Below, piece by piece: positions 40,728-50,247 of a DNA stretch of 64,000 bases (position 1 is the first letter of the stretch; every line of letters starts with the position of its first letter). This stretch comes from Pseudomonas prosekii (GTDB lineage Bacteria; Pseudomonadota; Gammaproteobacteria; Pseudomonadales; Pseudomonadaceae). The position numbers were made by a program, and so were the translations under genes. A model generated the notes under the pieces. That model saw only the letters and a program-made list of their open reading frames with translations, was not told where the DNA came from and did not search any database. Location of the stretch: positions 3,387,001 to 3,451,000 of the forward strand of contig NZ_LT629762.1 of NCBI RefSeq assembly GCF_900105155.1, written 5' to 3'.

Positions 40728-42905
40728 TTACAGACCATTGGCAGCCTTGAACTCGCGACGACGACGGTGCAGCACCGGCTCGGTATAACCGTTCGGTTGC
40801 TTGGTGCCTTCGACCACCAGTTCGACCGCTGCCTGGAAGGCAATGTTGCGGTCGAAATCCGGAGCCAACGGGCGATACAGCGGGTCATTGACGTTCTGAC
40901 GGTCAACCACCGGCGCCATGCGCTTGAGGCTTTCCATCACTTGTTCTTCGGTGACGATGCCGTGGCGCAGCCAGTTGGCGATGTGCTGGCTGGAAATCCG
41001 CAGCGTCGCACGGTCTTCCATCAGGCCGACGTCGTTGATGTCCGGCACTTTCGAGCAACCCACGCCTTGGTCGATCCAGCGCACCACGTAACCGAGAATG
41101 CCCTGGGCGTTGTTGTCCAGTTCGTTCTTGATCTGCTCTGGCGTCCAGTTCGGATTGACCGCCAGCGGGATGGTCAGAATGTCGTCCACCGAAGCGCGCG
41201 CCCGTTTGGCCAATTCGGCCTGACGGGCAAACACGTCAACCTTGTGATAATGCAGCGCGTGCAGCGCCGCGGCGGTTGGCGATGGCACCCAAGCCGTGTT
41301 GGCGCCGGCCATCGGGTGGGCGATTTTCTGTTCGAGCATCGACGCCATCAGGTCGGGCATTGCCCACATGCCTTTACCGATTTGCGCGCGACCTTGCAGG
41401 CCAGTGCTCAAGCCGATATCGACGTTCCAGTTTTCATAAGCGCCGATCCACTTCTCAGCTTTCATGTCAGCCTTGCGCACCATCGGGCCGGCTTCCATGG
41501 AGGTGTGAATTTCGTCGCCGGTGCGGTCGAGGAAACCGGTGTTGATGAACACCACGCGCTCGCTGGCCGCCTGAATACACGCCTTGAGGTTGACCGTGGT
41601 GCGGCGTTCCTCGTCCATGATCCCGACTTTCAGCGTGTTGCGCGGCAGCTCGAGCACATCTTCGATGCGCCCGAACAGCTCGTTGGTGAACGCCGCTTCT
41701 TCCGGGCCGTGCATCTTCGGTTTAACGATGTAGACCGAACCGGTGCGGCTGTTCTTGCGCGAGTTGTGGCCATTGAGGCTGTGGATCGCCGCGAGGCAGG
41801 TCACCAGACCATCAAGAATGCCTTCCGGCACTTCGTTGCCCTGGCTGTCGAGGATCGCGTCGATGGTCATCAAGTGGCCAACGTTGCGCACGAACAGCAG
41901 CGAACGACCGTGCAGGCTCAGTTCCTTGCCATCGACGCCGGTGTAGGTGCGGTCGGCGTTCATGGTGCGGGTAAACGTCTGACCGCCCTTGGAGACTTCT
42001 TCCGACAGGTCGCCCTTCATCAGGCCGAGCCAGTTGCGGTAGATCACCACTTTGTCATCGGCGTCGACAGCGGCGACCGAGTCTTCGCAGTCCATGATGG
42101 TGGTCAGCGCGGCTTCCATCAGGATGTCTTTGACGCCGGCCGCGTCGGTCTGGCCGACCGGAGTGCTGGCATCGACCTGGATTTCGAAATGCAGGCCGTT
42201 GTTCTTCAGCAGGATCGCGGTTGGCGCGGCGGCGTCACCGTGGAAACCGATCAACTGCGCATCGTTGCGCAGGCCACTGTTGCTGCCACCCTTGAGGGCG
42301 ACCACCAGTTTGCCGTCGACGATTTTGTAAGCGCTGGAATCGACGTGGGAGCCGGCGGCCAATGGCGCCGCTTCGTCGAGGAAGGCGCGGGCGAAGGCAA
42401 TGACCTTGTCGCCGCGAACCTTGTTGTAGCCTTTGCCTTTTTCCGCGCCGTCAGCTTCGCTGATGGCGTCGGTGCCGTAGAGCGCGTCGTACAACGAGCC
42501 CCAGCGAGCGTTCGAGGCATTGAGCGCGAAGCGCGCATTCATCACCGGCACCACCAGTTGCGGGCCGGCCATGCGGGCGATTTCGTCATCGACGTTTTGC
42601 GTCGTTGCCTGGAAATCAGCCGCTTCTGGCAGCAGATAACCGATGTCTTGCAAGAAGGCTTTATAGGCCACGGCATCGTGTGCTTGACCGGCACGGGATT
42701 GGTGCCAGCTATCGATACGAGCCTGGATATCATCGCGTTTGGCGAGTAGGGCTTTGTTCTTCGGCGCCAGGTCATGGATGACCTTGTCGGCACCGGCCCA
42801 GAACTTATCGGCGGTGAGGCCGGTACCGGGAATGGCTTCGTTGTTCACGAAGTCGAACAGGACTTTGGCGACCTGCAGGCCACCGACTTGAACGTGTTCA
42901 GTCAT
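40728..42905 (-). CDS. glcB: Malate synthase G
   Basis: 725 residues, normal for isoform G. It condenses glyoxylate and acetyl-CoA to malate. Signatures: [17 protein letters not shown] (near 265), [28 protein letters not shown] (near 385) and [17 protein letters not shown] with [22 protein letters not shown] in the C-terminal half. The start at 42905 ([14 protein letters not shown]) follows GAGTGAGGCAAGC; four further codons upstream are unlikely. It is monocistronic, ended by the bidirectional terminator. Confidence 0.95.
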   Translation of the reverse strand: MTEHVQVGGLQVAKVLFDFVNNEAIPGTGLTADKFWAGADKVIHDLAPKNKALLAKRDDIQARIDSWHQSRAGQAHDAVAYKAFLQDIGYLLPEAADFQATTQNVDDEIARMAGPQLVVPVMNARFALNASNARWGSLYDALYGTDAISEADGAEKGKGYNKVRGDKVIAFARAFLDEAAPLAAGSHVDSSAYKIVDGKLVVALKGGSNSGLRNDAQLIGFHGDAAAPTAILLKNNGLHFEIQVDASTPVGQTDAAGVKDILMEAALTTIMDCEDSVAAVDADDKVVIYRNWLGLMKGDLSEEVSKGGQTFTRTMNADRTYTGVDGKELSLHGRSLLFVRNVGHLMTIDAILDSQGNEVPEGILDGLVTCLAAIHSLNGHNSRKNSRTGSVYIVKPKMHGPEEAAFTNELFGRIEDVLELPRNTLKVGIMDEERRTTVNLKACIQAASERVVFINTGFLDRTGDEIHTSMEAGPMVRKADMKAEKWIGAYENWNVDIGLSTGLQGRAQIGKGMWAMPDLMASMLEQKIAHPMAGANTAWVPSPTAAALHALHYHKVDVFARQAELAKRARASVDDILTIPLAVNPNWTPEQIKNELDNNAQGILGYVVRWIDQGVGCSKVPDINDVGLMEDRATLRISSQHIANWLRHGIVTEEQVMESLKRMAPVVDRQNVNDPLYRPLAPDFDRNIAFQAAVELVVEGTKQPNGYTEPVLHRRRREFKAANGL

Positions 42906-43327
42906 TGCTTGCCTCACTCTGCTCAGCTATTTCGCTTTTCAGCTCTTCAATTATGACAATGAAGCCTCTGGCCATTTAAACCACAAACCGGTCTACCAGT
43001 ACATGCCATTGCGGGCGGCTGGGTTGGGTCCAATCAACGGCTTGGAGGCCTTGCTGACGGGGCTTTGCGGGTTGCGAGTGGGCCTTGGCAGACATCGATC
43101 CAACGTTATGTAGTGCGCGCAGCGGCATACTACATGATGAATTGCGCTTGTGAAAATCAGACTAATTACGTCGTTCTGCGACCCCATGACGCATTGCAGT
43201 CATGTCGGGGAACGGGATGTTCTCAAAAAACTATTGGATTGTTCCAGTTAAATATAAAAACTTGTACACATAATCTTCGATGCACTGCAATGTGGCCCTG
43301 CATTTTTGGGCTGAATGCTGATCTTTT

Positions 43328-43445
43328 GTGGCGAGGGGGCTTGCCCCCGTTGGGGCGCGGAGCGGCCCCGATGATTTTCAGATCAATCAGATTGGCCGAT
43401 TCTGCGACTGCTTCGCAGCCGAACGGGGGCAAGCCCCCTCGCCAC
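43328..43445. repeat. REP pair (GGGGGCTTGCCCCC type)
   Basis: gtggcgagggggcttgcccc and its inverted partner, 50 bp before gcvR. The rest of 42906-43495 is AT-richer DNA, presumably holding the glcB promoter, with no gene seen. Confidence 0.9.
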
Positions 43446-43495
43446 AAACAACCCGTGCCTATACTTCTTTTTCTATAACAACAGAGGGCTGCGCC

Positions 43496-44014
43496 ATGGA
43501 CCACCTCGTACTCACTGTATTCGCACCGGACAAAGCAGGGCAGGTCGAGCGCATTGCCCAATGCATCGCCGAGCACGGCGGCAACTGGCTGGAAAGCCGC
43601 ATGTCGCGGATGGCCGGGCAGTTCGCCGGGATTCTTCGCGTCGGCGTACCGGCAGAGGCCTATGACGAACTGGTCGATGCCCTGCAAGCGCTGTCCACTC
43701 ACGGCATTCGCGTATTGATCGCCGAAAGCGGCATCGAGCAATCCTGCACCTGGAAGCCGATTGCCATGGAACTGGTCGGCAACGACCGTCCGGGCATCGT
43801 CCGCGACATCACTCGGCTGCTGAGCGAGCAAGGGGTGAATCTCGAACGTCTGGTCACCGAAGTGCGCCCGGCGCCGATGAGCAGCGAGCCGTTATTCCAC
43901 GCCGAAGCAATTCTCGCGGTGCCGCTGACCTTGTCGCTGGACGTGCTGCAATCGCGGCTGGAAACCCTCGCCGATGACTTGATGGTCGAATTGGTCCTGC
44001 GCAGCGAGCCATGA
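43496..44014 (+). CDS. gcvR: GcvR-like ACT-domain regulator of the glycine cleavage system
   Basis: 172 residues made of two ACT domains: DHLVLTVFAPDKAGQVERIAQ at 2-75 and WKPIAMELVGNDRPGIVRDITRLLSEQGVNLERL at 88-170. In E. coli GcvR binds GcvA and represses gcv genes with glycine. The start at 43496 has AGAGGGCTGCGCC before it. The ORF upstream runs through the REP and is not coding. A glycine-responsive role fits the betaine-to-glycine genes elsewhere in the window, but no gcv operon is here. Confidence 0.82.
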   Translation: MDHLVLTVFAPDKAGQVERIAQCIAEHGGNWLESRMSRMAGQFAGILRVGVPAEAYDELVDALQALSTHGIRVLIAESGIEQSCTWKPIAMELVGNDRPGIVRDITRLLSEQGVNLERLVTEVRPAPMSSEPLFHAEAILAVPLTLSLDVLQSRLETLADDLMVELVLRSEP

Positions 44015-44033
44015 GCCGACAGCGCCAGCAGGG

Positions 44034-44180
44034 TTATCCAAGTTAAACGTGCACCTGCCTGTGGATAACCTGTAGAGATGCGCCGCCAGACCACGGCGGC
44101 CGGGCTTCTTCAGGATCTGATCAAAAAACCAGCAGTTTCAACAAGTTGCGCACAAACGGCGGGGATCACGCTGTGGATAA
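44034..44180. repeat. DnaA-box region after gcvR (fifth copy of the box module)
   Basis: Perfect TGTGGATAA at 44060 and 44172 and a near box TTATCCA at 44034. GATCAAAAAACC begins at 44119, 59 nt after the start of the first box, the same geometry as the four modules at 5700-6340. Confidence 0.7.
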
Positions 44181-44199
44181 CCTTGGGAAGGATTGATGC

Positions 44200-44220
44200 A
44201 GGCCACGAGGGACGTGGCCT
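44200..44220. terminator. Hairpin between gcvR and rarD
   Basis: AGGCCACG-AGGGA-CGTGGCCT stem between the convergent stops; no strong T-run. Confidence 0.45.
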
Positions 44221-44243
44221 GTAGAGGTTTGTACGTTTTCTGA

Positions 44244-45131
44244 TCAGCTGCGCCGACGCAAACTGATCACCGCATCGACGCTGTAAATCGCCAATCCCGC
44301 CCAGATAAAGATGAACGCCACCAGCGTGCTGGATGACATGTGTTCGTCAAACAGCAGGACAGCTTGCAGCAGCACCAGGGTCGGCGCCAGGTATTGGAGA
44401 AATCCCAGCGTGGTGTAGGGCAAATGCCGCGCGGCAGCGTTGAAACAGACCAGCGGGATCAACGTTACCGGCCCGGCCGCCACCAGCCACCACGCCTCGG
44501 AAGTGGTCCAGAACGCCGGTTGTGCGCTGGCCGCCGCCGGGTTGAACAGCAACCACGCAATGGCAATTGGCACCAGCATCCAGGTTTCCACCACCAGCCC
44601 CGGCAACGCTTTGACCGGCGCTTGTTTGCGGATCAGCCCGTAGAAACCGAAGGTCAGCGCCAACACCAGCGACACCCACGGCAAACTGCCGACCTGCCAC
44701 ACCTGCTGCGCCACGCCCACCGCCGCCAGACCCACCGCCAGCCACTGCATGCGCCGCAGCCGTTCGCCGAGGATCAACATCCCCAGCAACACGTTGATCA
44801 GCGGGTTGATGTAGTAACCGAGGCTGGCTTCAAGCATCCGCCCGTTGTTCACCGACCACACATACGTCAGCCAGTTGGCCGCAATCAGCGTGCCGCTGAG
44901 CGCCAGAATCGCCAGGCGTTTGGGGTTGTCGCGCAACTCGCGCCACCAGCCTGGGTGCTTCCACACCAGCAACAGCAAACTGCCGAACAACGCCGACCAG
45001 AGCACGCGATGAATGATGATTTCTACAGCCGGCACCGAGGCGATGGCTTTGAAGTAGATGGGGAAAAGTCCCCAGATGATGTAGGCAGTAAGGCCCAGGA
45101 TGTACCCGCGACGCGGGTTGGCGGCTTGCAT
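44244..45131 (-). CDS. rarD: EamA/RarD drug-metabolite transporter
   Basis: 295 residues, ten hydrophobic segments in two EamA repeats. RarD-specific start GYILGLTAYIIWGLFPIYFKAI, then HRVLWSALFG, NWLTYVWSVNNG and ASLGYYINPLINVLLG. Inner membrane exporter with chloramphenicol-sensitivity annotation in E. coli; natural substrate unknown. Confidence 0.9.
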   Translation of the reverse strand: MQAANPRRGYILGLTAYIIWGLFPIYFKAIASVPAVEIIIHRVLWSALFGSLLLLVWKHPGWWRELRDNPKRLAILALSGTLIAANWLTYVWSVNNGRMLEASLGYYINPLINVLLGMLILGERLRRMQWLAVGLAAVGVAQQVWQVGSLPWVSLVLALTFGFYGLIRKQAPVKALPGLVVETWMLVPIAIAWLLFNPAAASAQPAFWTTSEAWWLVAAGPVTLIPLVCFNAAARHLPYTTLGFLQYLAPTLVLLQAVLLFDEHMSSSTLVAFIFIWAGLAIYSVDAVISLRRRS

Positions 45132-45189
45132 GCAGAATCCTTGCTTAGGCAGCTAACAAAGAGGGGATTGTATAGATGTGTTTCGGTTT

Positions 45190-45265
45190 TTGTAGGAGCG
45201 AGGCTTGCCCGCGAAGGGGACCTTGAGGCCGCCAAAAGCTTCGCGGGCAAGCCTCGCTCCTACAG
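45190..45265. repeat. REP pair (short loop)
   Basis: tgtaggagcgaggcttgccc and its inverted partner between rarD and srkA. Confidence 0.9.
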
Positions 45266-45277
45266 GGGTTGCGGTGT

Positions 45278-46252
45278 TTAAAAGAGTTTCAGGGGTTCTT
45301 CATTGAGCGCAGACAGCTGCTCACGCAATGCCAACACTTGATCGCCCCAATATCGCTCGCTGCCAAACCACGGGAAGCTGTGCGGGAACGCCGGGTCGTC
45401 CCAGCGTCGGGCGAGCCAGGCACTGTAGTGCATCAGGCGCAACGCGCGCAGTGGTTCGATCAGCGCCAGTTCGCGCGGGTCGAAGTCGTGAAACTCGTTG
45501 TAGCCGTCCATCAATTCCGACAATTGGCCGAGGCATTCCTGGCGATCCCCTGCGAGCATCATCCAGATGTCCTGCACCGCCGGGCCCATGCGGCAGTCGT
45601 CGAGGTCGACGATGTGGAACATCTCGTCGCGACACATCATGTTGCCGGGGTGGCAATCGCCGTGCATGCGGATGTTCTGGTGCGGCGTGGCTTTGTAGAC
45701 TTCTTCGACGCGCTTGAGCAGGTCGCGCGCTACGGACTCGTAGGCCGGCAGCAGGCTTTTGGGGATGAAATTGCCTTCGAGCAAGGTGTTCAGCGAATCC
45801 TGGCCGAAGTTTTTCACGCCCAGTGCTTCGCGGTGCTCGAACGGCTTGGTCGCGCCGACCGCGTGCAGGCGCCCGAGCAATTGGCCGAGGCGATACAGCT
45901 GATCGAGATTGCCCGGCTCTGGCGCGCGGCCACCACGGCGCGGAAACAGGGTGAAACGAAACCCGGCGTGTTCGTGCAGGCTGACGCCGTTGTGAATCAT
46001 CGGCGCGACCACCGGCACGTCGCACTCGGCGAGTTCGAAGGTGAATTGGTGTTCTTCGAGGATCGCTTCGTTGGTCCAGCGCTGTGGGCGGTAGAACTTG
46101 GCGATCAGCGGCTCGGAGTCTTCGATGCCGACTTGATAGACGCGGTTTTCGTAGCTGTTCAGCGCCAGAATGCGCGCGTCGCTGAGGAAGCCGATGCTTT
46201 CGACGGCATCCAGCACGAGATCGGGGGTGAGGGTTGCAAACGGGTGGGCCAT
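45278..46252 (-). CDS. srkA: Stress response kinase SrkA (YihE-type Ser/Thr kinase)
   Basis: 324 residues. Start MAHPFATLTPDLVLDAVES at 46252, with GCAGGAGTCAGC before it; the longer frame passes through a REP pair. ALNSYENRVYQVGIED and LIAKFYRPQRW (ATP-binding Lys), HGDCHPGNMM (catalytic Asp) and HIVDLDDCRMGPAVQD (metal Asp) define the aminoglycoside-phosphotransferase-like kinase fold. In E. coli it opposes MazF-linked cell death during oxidative or Cpx stress. Confidence 0.9.
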   Translation of the reverse strand: MAHPFATLTPDLVLDAVESIGFLSDARILALNSYENRVYQVGIEDSEPLIAKFYRPQRWTNEAILEEHQFTFELAECDVPVVAPMIHNGVSLHEHAGFRFTLFPRRGGRAPEPGNLDQLYRLGQLLGRLHAVGATKPFEHREALGVKNFGQDSLNTLLEGNFIPKSLLPAYESVARDLLKRVEEVYKATPHQNIRMHGDCHPGNMMCRDEMFHIVDLDDCRMGPAVQDIWMMLAGDRQECLGQLSELMDGYNEFHDFDPRELALIEPLRALRLMHYSAWLARRWDDPAFPHSFPWFGSERYWGDQVLALREQLSALNEEPLKLF

Positions 46253-46356
46253 GCTGACTCCTGCGCGCAGCAGGCTGCCGCGTCCGGCCAAGCATGGTAG
46301 CGCAGACGAGGCTTCTTTAGTGGTTGGGCTTGTGCTGTGTGTCGTTTCAGCTGGCG

Positions 46357-46453
46357 CCATCGCGAGCAGGCTCACTCCTACAGGGATCTTGGGTGTACAC
46401 ATTATCTGTGTCACCCAGACGATCAACTGTGGGAGTGAGCCTGCTCGCGATGA
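46357..46453. repeat. REP pair
   Basis: ccatcgcgagcaggctcact and its inverted partner between srkA and phoX. Confidence 0.9.
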
Positions 46454-46460
46454 GGGCCGA

Positions 46461-48362
46461 TCAGGCGCCGACGATCCCGCCATCCTCGCGGGTAATCGCC
46501 ATCACCGATGACCTTGGCTTGCCGTTCGGCAAATGCTCGGGGAAGGTCGAACCACCGTTTTCCCCCGGATGCTGGATCCCGACAAACAGGGTTTTCTGGT
46601 CCGGAGAAAAACTGATCCCGGTCACTTCGCAACCAATCGGCCCGACCATAAACCGCCGAATCTCCCCGGTCGCAGGATCGGCGCAGAGCATCTGGTTATT
46701 GCCCATGCCGGCAAAGTCCCCGGCATTGCTCGAATCGCCATCGGTGAGAATCCACAGACGCCCAGCCTTGTCGAAACCCAGACCATCCGGGCTGTTGAAC
46801 ATGTTCTGCGCGGTGATGTTCGACGAGCCGCCCTTCGGCGTGCCGGCATGCACGCCGGGGTTGCCGGCGACCACAAACAAGTCCCAGGCAAAGCTTTTCG
46901 AACCGTGATCATCGCGGTCGGTGCGCCAGCGCAGGATCTGCCCGTAAACGTTTTTCTCCCGTGGGTTCGGGCCGCCGACCGGTTGACCGTCTTCGCCGCG
47001 CTTGGCGTTGTTGGTCAGCGTGCAATAAACCTGGCCATCCTTGGGGCTGACGACGATCCATTCCGGGCGATCCATGCGCGTCGCATTCACCACACTGGCG
47101 GCGAGGCGCGCGTGGATCAGCACTTCGGCCTGATCGGCAAAACCGCTGCTGGCGTCGATGCCATTCTTGCCGTGAGTCAGCTCGATCCACTGGCCCTGGC
47201 CCTTCGGATGATCAGCATTGCCATCGCCGGCGTCGAAGCGCGCGACGTACAAAGTGCCGTGATCGAGCAGGTCACGGTTGGCTTTGGCGTTCTTGTGATT
47301 GATCTTGTCGCGGCTGACGAATTTGTAGATGAATTCGCCGCGCTCGTCGTCGCCCATGTACACCACGGCGTGGCCGTCGCGGGTTTCTGCCAGTGCCGCG
47401 TTTTCATGCTTGAAGCGCCCCAGCGCCGTGCGTTTGACCGGGGTCGATTGCGGGTCGAACGGGTCGATTTCCACCACCCAGCCGTGACGGTTGAGCTCGT
47501 TGGGATTCTTCGCCAGGTCGAAACGCGGATCGTGTTGATGCCAGTTGATCTCTTTGCTCGCGGCGACCGCGCCGTAGCGTTTTTGCGCGGCGTCGAAGGT
47601 CTGCGCGGCGTCACTGCTGCCGAAACAATCGGTGAAGTTTTCTTCGCAGGTCAGGTACGTGCCCCACGGCGTTTTGCCGTTGGCGCAGTTTTGGAAGGTG
47701 CCCAGAACGCGCGTGCCTTGCGGGTCGGCGCTGGTCTTCAGCAAAGCGTGGCCGGCGGCCGGACCGCCAACGCGCAACGGCGAGTTGCCATGAATGCGCC
47801 GGTTGTAGCGCGAGCCCTGGACGAACTGCCAATGGCCGTTCTTGCGCCGCACTTCGATCACCGAAACGCCTTCGCAGGCCAGTGCCTTGCGCACTTCTTC
47901 GGCCGATTGCGGCATGCCGCCGTGCGGGTAGAGGTAGCGATAGTTGGTGTATTCGTTGTTGATCGCCATCAGCGCCCGGTCTTTCTCGCCGGGAAACTCG
48001 AACAGGCTCATGCCGTCGTTGTTGTCGCCGAATTGCACTTCCTGCGCCTGTGCGCTGCCGTTGCCGCTGGGGTCGAACGCCGGACCGTTTTTCTGCAGTG
48101 GCTGGCCCCAACTGATCAATACCGAAGAGGTGTAACCCTTGGGCAGCGTGATCGCGTCGCTGGTGGCGGCGGCGATGCTGTCGAACCCCAGCAATTTGCT
48201 GGTGCCGGTGCTGACACTGTCGGCCAGCACGCTGCGGCTCAGCAGGTTGCCCCCGAGAAACATCGCCGCGCCGCACAGGGCGCCGGCACTGATGAAGCCA
48301 CGACGGCTAAGGCCGACCATTTTTTCCAGGTCGGTGGATTGGTGTTCTTTTAATAGGCTCAC
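46461..48362 (-). CDS. phoX: PhoX-family alkaline phosphatase, Tat-exported
   Basis: 633 residues from a GTG start at 48362 (MSLLKEHQSTDLEK), chosen because CAGGGAGCCTGAC stands 8 nt before it. A twin-arginine signal follows: LSRRGFISAGALCGAAMFLGG (near 30-50). The mature enzyme is the calcium/iron PhoX beta-propeller: GDNNDGMSLF, MAINNEYTNYRYLYPHGG, TYLTCEENFTDCFG and AVVYMGDDERGEFIYKFVS are typical segments. The structural work on PhoX used P. fluorescens protein. Periplasmic phosphate release from esters is expected under phosphate limitation; no convincing Pho box is seen by eye in the 106-bp upstream gap. Confidence 0.9.
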   Translation of the reverse strand: MSLLKEHQSTDLEKMVGLSRRGFISAGALCGAAMFLGGNLLSRSVLADSVSTGTSKLLGFDSIAAATSDAITLPKGYTSSVLISWGQPLQKNGPAFDPSGNGSAQAQEVQFGDNNDGMSLFEFPGEKDRALMAINNEYTNYRYLYPHGGMPQSAEEVRKALACEGVSVIEVRRKNGHWQFVQGSRYNRRIHGNSPLRVGGPAAGHALLKTSADPQGTRVLGTFQNCANGKTPWGTYLTCEENFTDCFGSSDAAQTFDAAQKRYGAVAASKEINWHQHDPRFDLAKNPNELNRHGWVVEIDPFDPQSTPVKRTALGRFKHENAALAETRDGHAVVYMGDDERGEFIYKFVSRDKINHKNAKANRDLLDHGTLYVARFDAGDGNADHPKGQGQWIELTHGKNGIDASSGFADQAEVLIHARLAASVVNATRMDRPEWIVVSPKDGQVYCTLTNNAKRGEDGQPVGGPNPREKNVYGQILRWRTDRDDHGSKSFAWDLFVVAGNPGVHAGTPKGGSSNITAQNMFNSPDGLGFDKAGRLWILTDGDSSNAGDFAGMGNNQMLCADPATGEIRRFMVGPIGCEVTGISFSPDQKTLFVGIQHPGENGGSTFPEHLPNGKPRSSVMAITREDGGIVGA

Positions 48363-48468
48363 GTCAGGCTCCCTGCAGGTTTTTGCAGTCACCTTAATCA
48401 TGGTCGATGAAGCTTTTGTTGCAGTTGTCTTGCCACGATCGGTGTAACAAAGGTTGCGCAGGCGCTGG

Positions 48469-49233
48469 CTAGAGCGGGGTGCCGAGCAAAACGTTGGACG
48501 GGGAAAACTGCACGAGCACCGGTTTTTCGGCGGTCAGGCCTTGGGTTTTCAAGTGCAGAGGCTCAGCGAGGGCGCAGAGCGTCTGGCCGTTGGGCAAACT
48601 GATGCGCACTTCGCTGGGGCCGTCTTCGGCGTCGAGGATTTCTTCGATGAGGCCTCGCAGGCAATTGTCGCCGGGTGTTGCGCTGTGCTCGGGCGCCGAC
48701 AATTCCAGCCAGCCAGCCTTGATCAGCGCGACGACTTCGGTGCCGATTTGCAGCTCCAGGCGCAGGGTGCTGTCGTGGGTGATTTGCGCGTCGATGCTCA
48801 AGTCTTCCGCCAGGCGCAACTGAATGCGGTCGTTGCGCCCCTGGGCTTCAATCGCCATGACTGTGCCGTGCAATTGATTGCGCGCGCTGGTGCGCAGCAT
48901 CAACCGCCCGAGCAAGTCCAGGTCGCTGGCATCTTCTGCCGCTTCCAGCACCTGGGCCTGTAACGCTTGCAGCTTTTGATACAGGCGCAAGACCCTTTCG
49001 CCCTCGCTGGTCAACCGCGCACCGCCGCCGCCCTTGCCGCCGACGCTGCGCCCGACCAAGGGCTTTTGCGCGAGGTTGTTGAGCTCGTCGATGGCGTCCC
49101 ACGCGGCTTTGTAACTCAGCCCCGCGCTCTTCGCAGCGCGGGTGATCGAGCCTTGTTCGGCGATGTGCTGCAGCAACGCGATGCGCTGCGGGCGACGAAC
49201 GATGTGCTGGGACAACAACGTGGGCAAGGACAT
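48469..49233 (-). CDS. modE: Molybdenum-dependent transcriptional regulator ModE
   Basis: 254 residues. N-terminal winged helix (RRIALLQHIAEQGSITRAAKSAGLSYKAAWDAIDELNNL-type region) with the loop SVGGKGGGGARLT, followed by two TOBE/Mop molybdate-binding domains (about 120-185 and 195-254). It represses the molybdate transport operon when molybdate is bound; no mod genes lie in the window. Start at 49233 by homology (MSLPTLLSQHIVRRP); the upstream extension is REP-derived. Confidence 0.87.
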   Translation of the reverse strand: MSLPTLLSQHIVRRPQRIALLQHIAEQGSITRAAKSAGLSYKAAWDAIDELNNLAQKPLVGRSVGGKGGGGARLTSEGERVLRLYQKLQALQAQVLEAAEDASDLDLLGRLMLRTSARNQLHGTVMAIEAQGRNDRIQLRLAEDLSIDAQITHDSTLRLELQIGTEVVALIKAGWLELSAPEHSATPGDNCLRGLIEEILDAEDGPSEVRISLPNGQTLCALAEPLHLKTQGLTAEKPVLVQFSPSNVLLGTPL

Positions 49234-49311
49234 GGCGAGGTGCTTTTGGGCGGTCGTGATGGCAGGCAAGTTGGCGGCTTGGAGCGCGGGAGTCAAGTCA
49301 CCGAGTAATCC

Positions 49312-49402
49312 CTGTAGGAGTGAGCCTGCTCGCGATGGCGATCTGTCAGTCACCGGTTTTTTGACTGGAAGACCGCCATCGCGAGCAGGCTCACTCCTAC
49401 AA
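49312..49402. repeat. REP pair
   Basis: ctgtaggagtgagcctgctc and its inverted partner between modE and comF. Confidence 0.9.
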
Positions 49403-49417
49403 GGGGTTTTGTGTGGT

Positions 49418-50158
49418 TTAGATGACATCGCCAGGTTTGGGCGTGCGGGCCAGGCAGTAGACGTCGACCCGTGCGGCGCCGGCGTTGATTAGCAGCTTGG
49501 CCAAGGTTTGCACGGTGGCACCGGTGGTCAGCACGTCATCGATCAGTGCCAGATGCCGGCCGGCGACTGATGCATTCGGCGCCAGCGCAAAGGCGTGGCG
49601 CAAGTTGCGTTTGCGCGCCTCGGCATTCAGATCCTGCTGCGCGCTGGTGTCCTGAACCCGCAGCAACAACGATTCATCGCAGGCGATCTGCAGCTGTTCA
49701 CTCAACCAGCGCGCAAGCAGGGCAGCCTGATTAAACCCGCGCCTGCGCAAGCGTTGATTCGCCAGCGGCACCGGCACCAGGGCATCCGGTCGTGGCAGGT
49801 CTTCATCGAAGCGATGTTGCAGGTATTGCCCGAGAAGTTCGCCGAGCAGGCGGCCAAACGGCCACTTCGCGCCGTGTTTGAAGCGAGTGATCAGCGTGTC
49901 CACCGGAAAGCTGTAACTCCACGGCGCTGCGACCTGTTCAAACGCGGGCGGTTGCCGCAGACATTGCCCGCACGTCAGCCCGGACGTGGGCAGCGGCAGG
50001 GCGCAGGTGCGGCATTGCTCGCCGAGCCAGGGCAGCTCGGTTTCGCAGGCTGAACAGATTGCTGAAGCCTCCTCGGCGACTTCCGAACATAACAAACACT
50101 GCTGTTTGTTTTTTAACCAGATGTAAACCAGTCCTTTGTATCGTGGTTGACAGCGCAT
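49418..50158 (-). CDS. ComF family phosphoribosyltransferase-like protein
   Basis: 246 residues. The N-terminal zinc ribbon has CLLC...CSACE and CRTCALPLP...CGQC. The C-terminal phosphoribosyltransferase fold has [19 protein letters not shown] (PRPP loop, near 205). ComF proteins act in DNA uptake in naturally competent bacteria; the role in Pseudomonas is unclear. The ATG at 50158 lies 4 bp from the right half-site of the bioB BirA operator, so the operator overlaps its first codons. No later in-frame ATG precedes the first Cys pair. Confidence 0.85.
   Translation of the reverse strand: MRCQPRYKGLVYIWLKNKQQCLLCSEVAEEASAICSACETELPWLGEQCRTCALPLPTSGLTCGQCLRQPPAFEQVAAPWSYSFPVDTLITRFKHGAKWPFGRLLGELLGQYLQHRFDEDLPRPDALVPVPLANQRLRRRGFNQAALLARWLSEQLQIACDESLLLRVQDTSAQQDLNAEARKRNLRHAFALAPNASVAGRHLALIDDVLTTGATVQTLAKLLINAGAARVDVYCLARTPKPGDVI
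50122..50152 (+). promoter_or_regulatory. bioB: BirA-type biotin operator with bioB promoter
   Basis: TGTAAACC (50122-50129), a 15-bp spacer, then GGTTGACA (50145-50152): an inverted repeat matching the BirA operator pattern. A sigma-70 -35 TTGACA (50147) overlaps the right half and a -10 TAAATA stands at 50169 with a 16-bp spacer. It is 95 bp before the bioB start, overlaps codons of comF, and would repress bio transcription when biotin is sufficient. Confidence 0.82.
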
Positions 50159-50247
50159 CGCTCTTCCTTAAATATGCCGAACATCCGTGTCGCGCCTGTG
50201 GGTATTCCATTCCCCGGCGCCAGCCAAGCATAAACAAGGAAACACCC

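Noticed and set aside
43065..43478. 137-residue ORF upstream of gcvR
   Set aside because: Its second half is translated REP sequence and no ribosome binding site precedes it.
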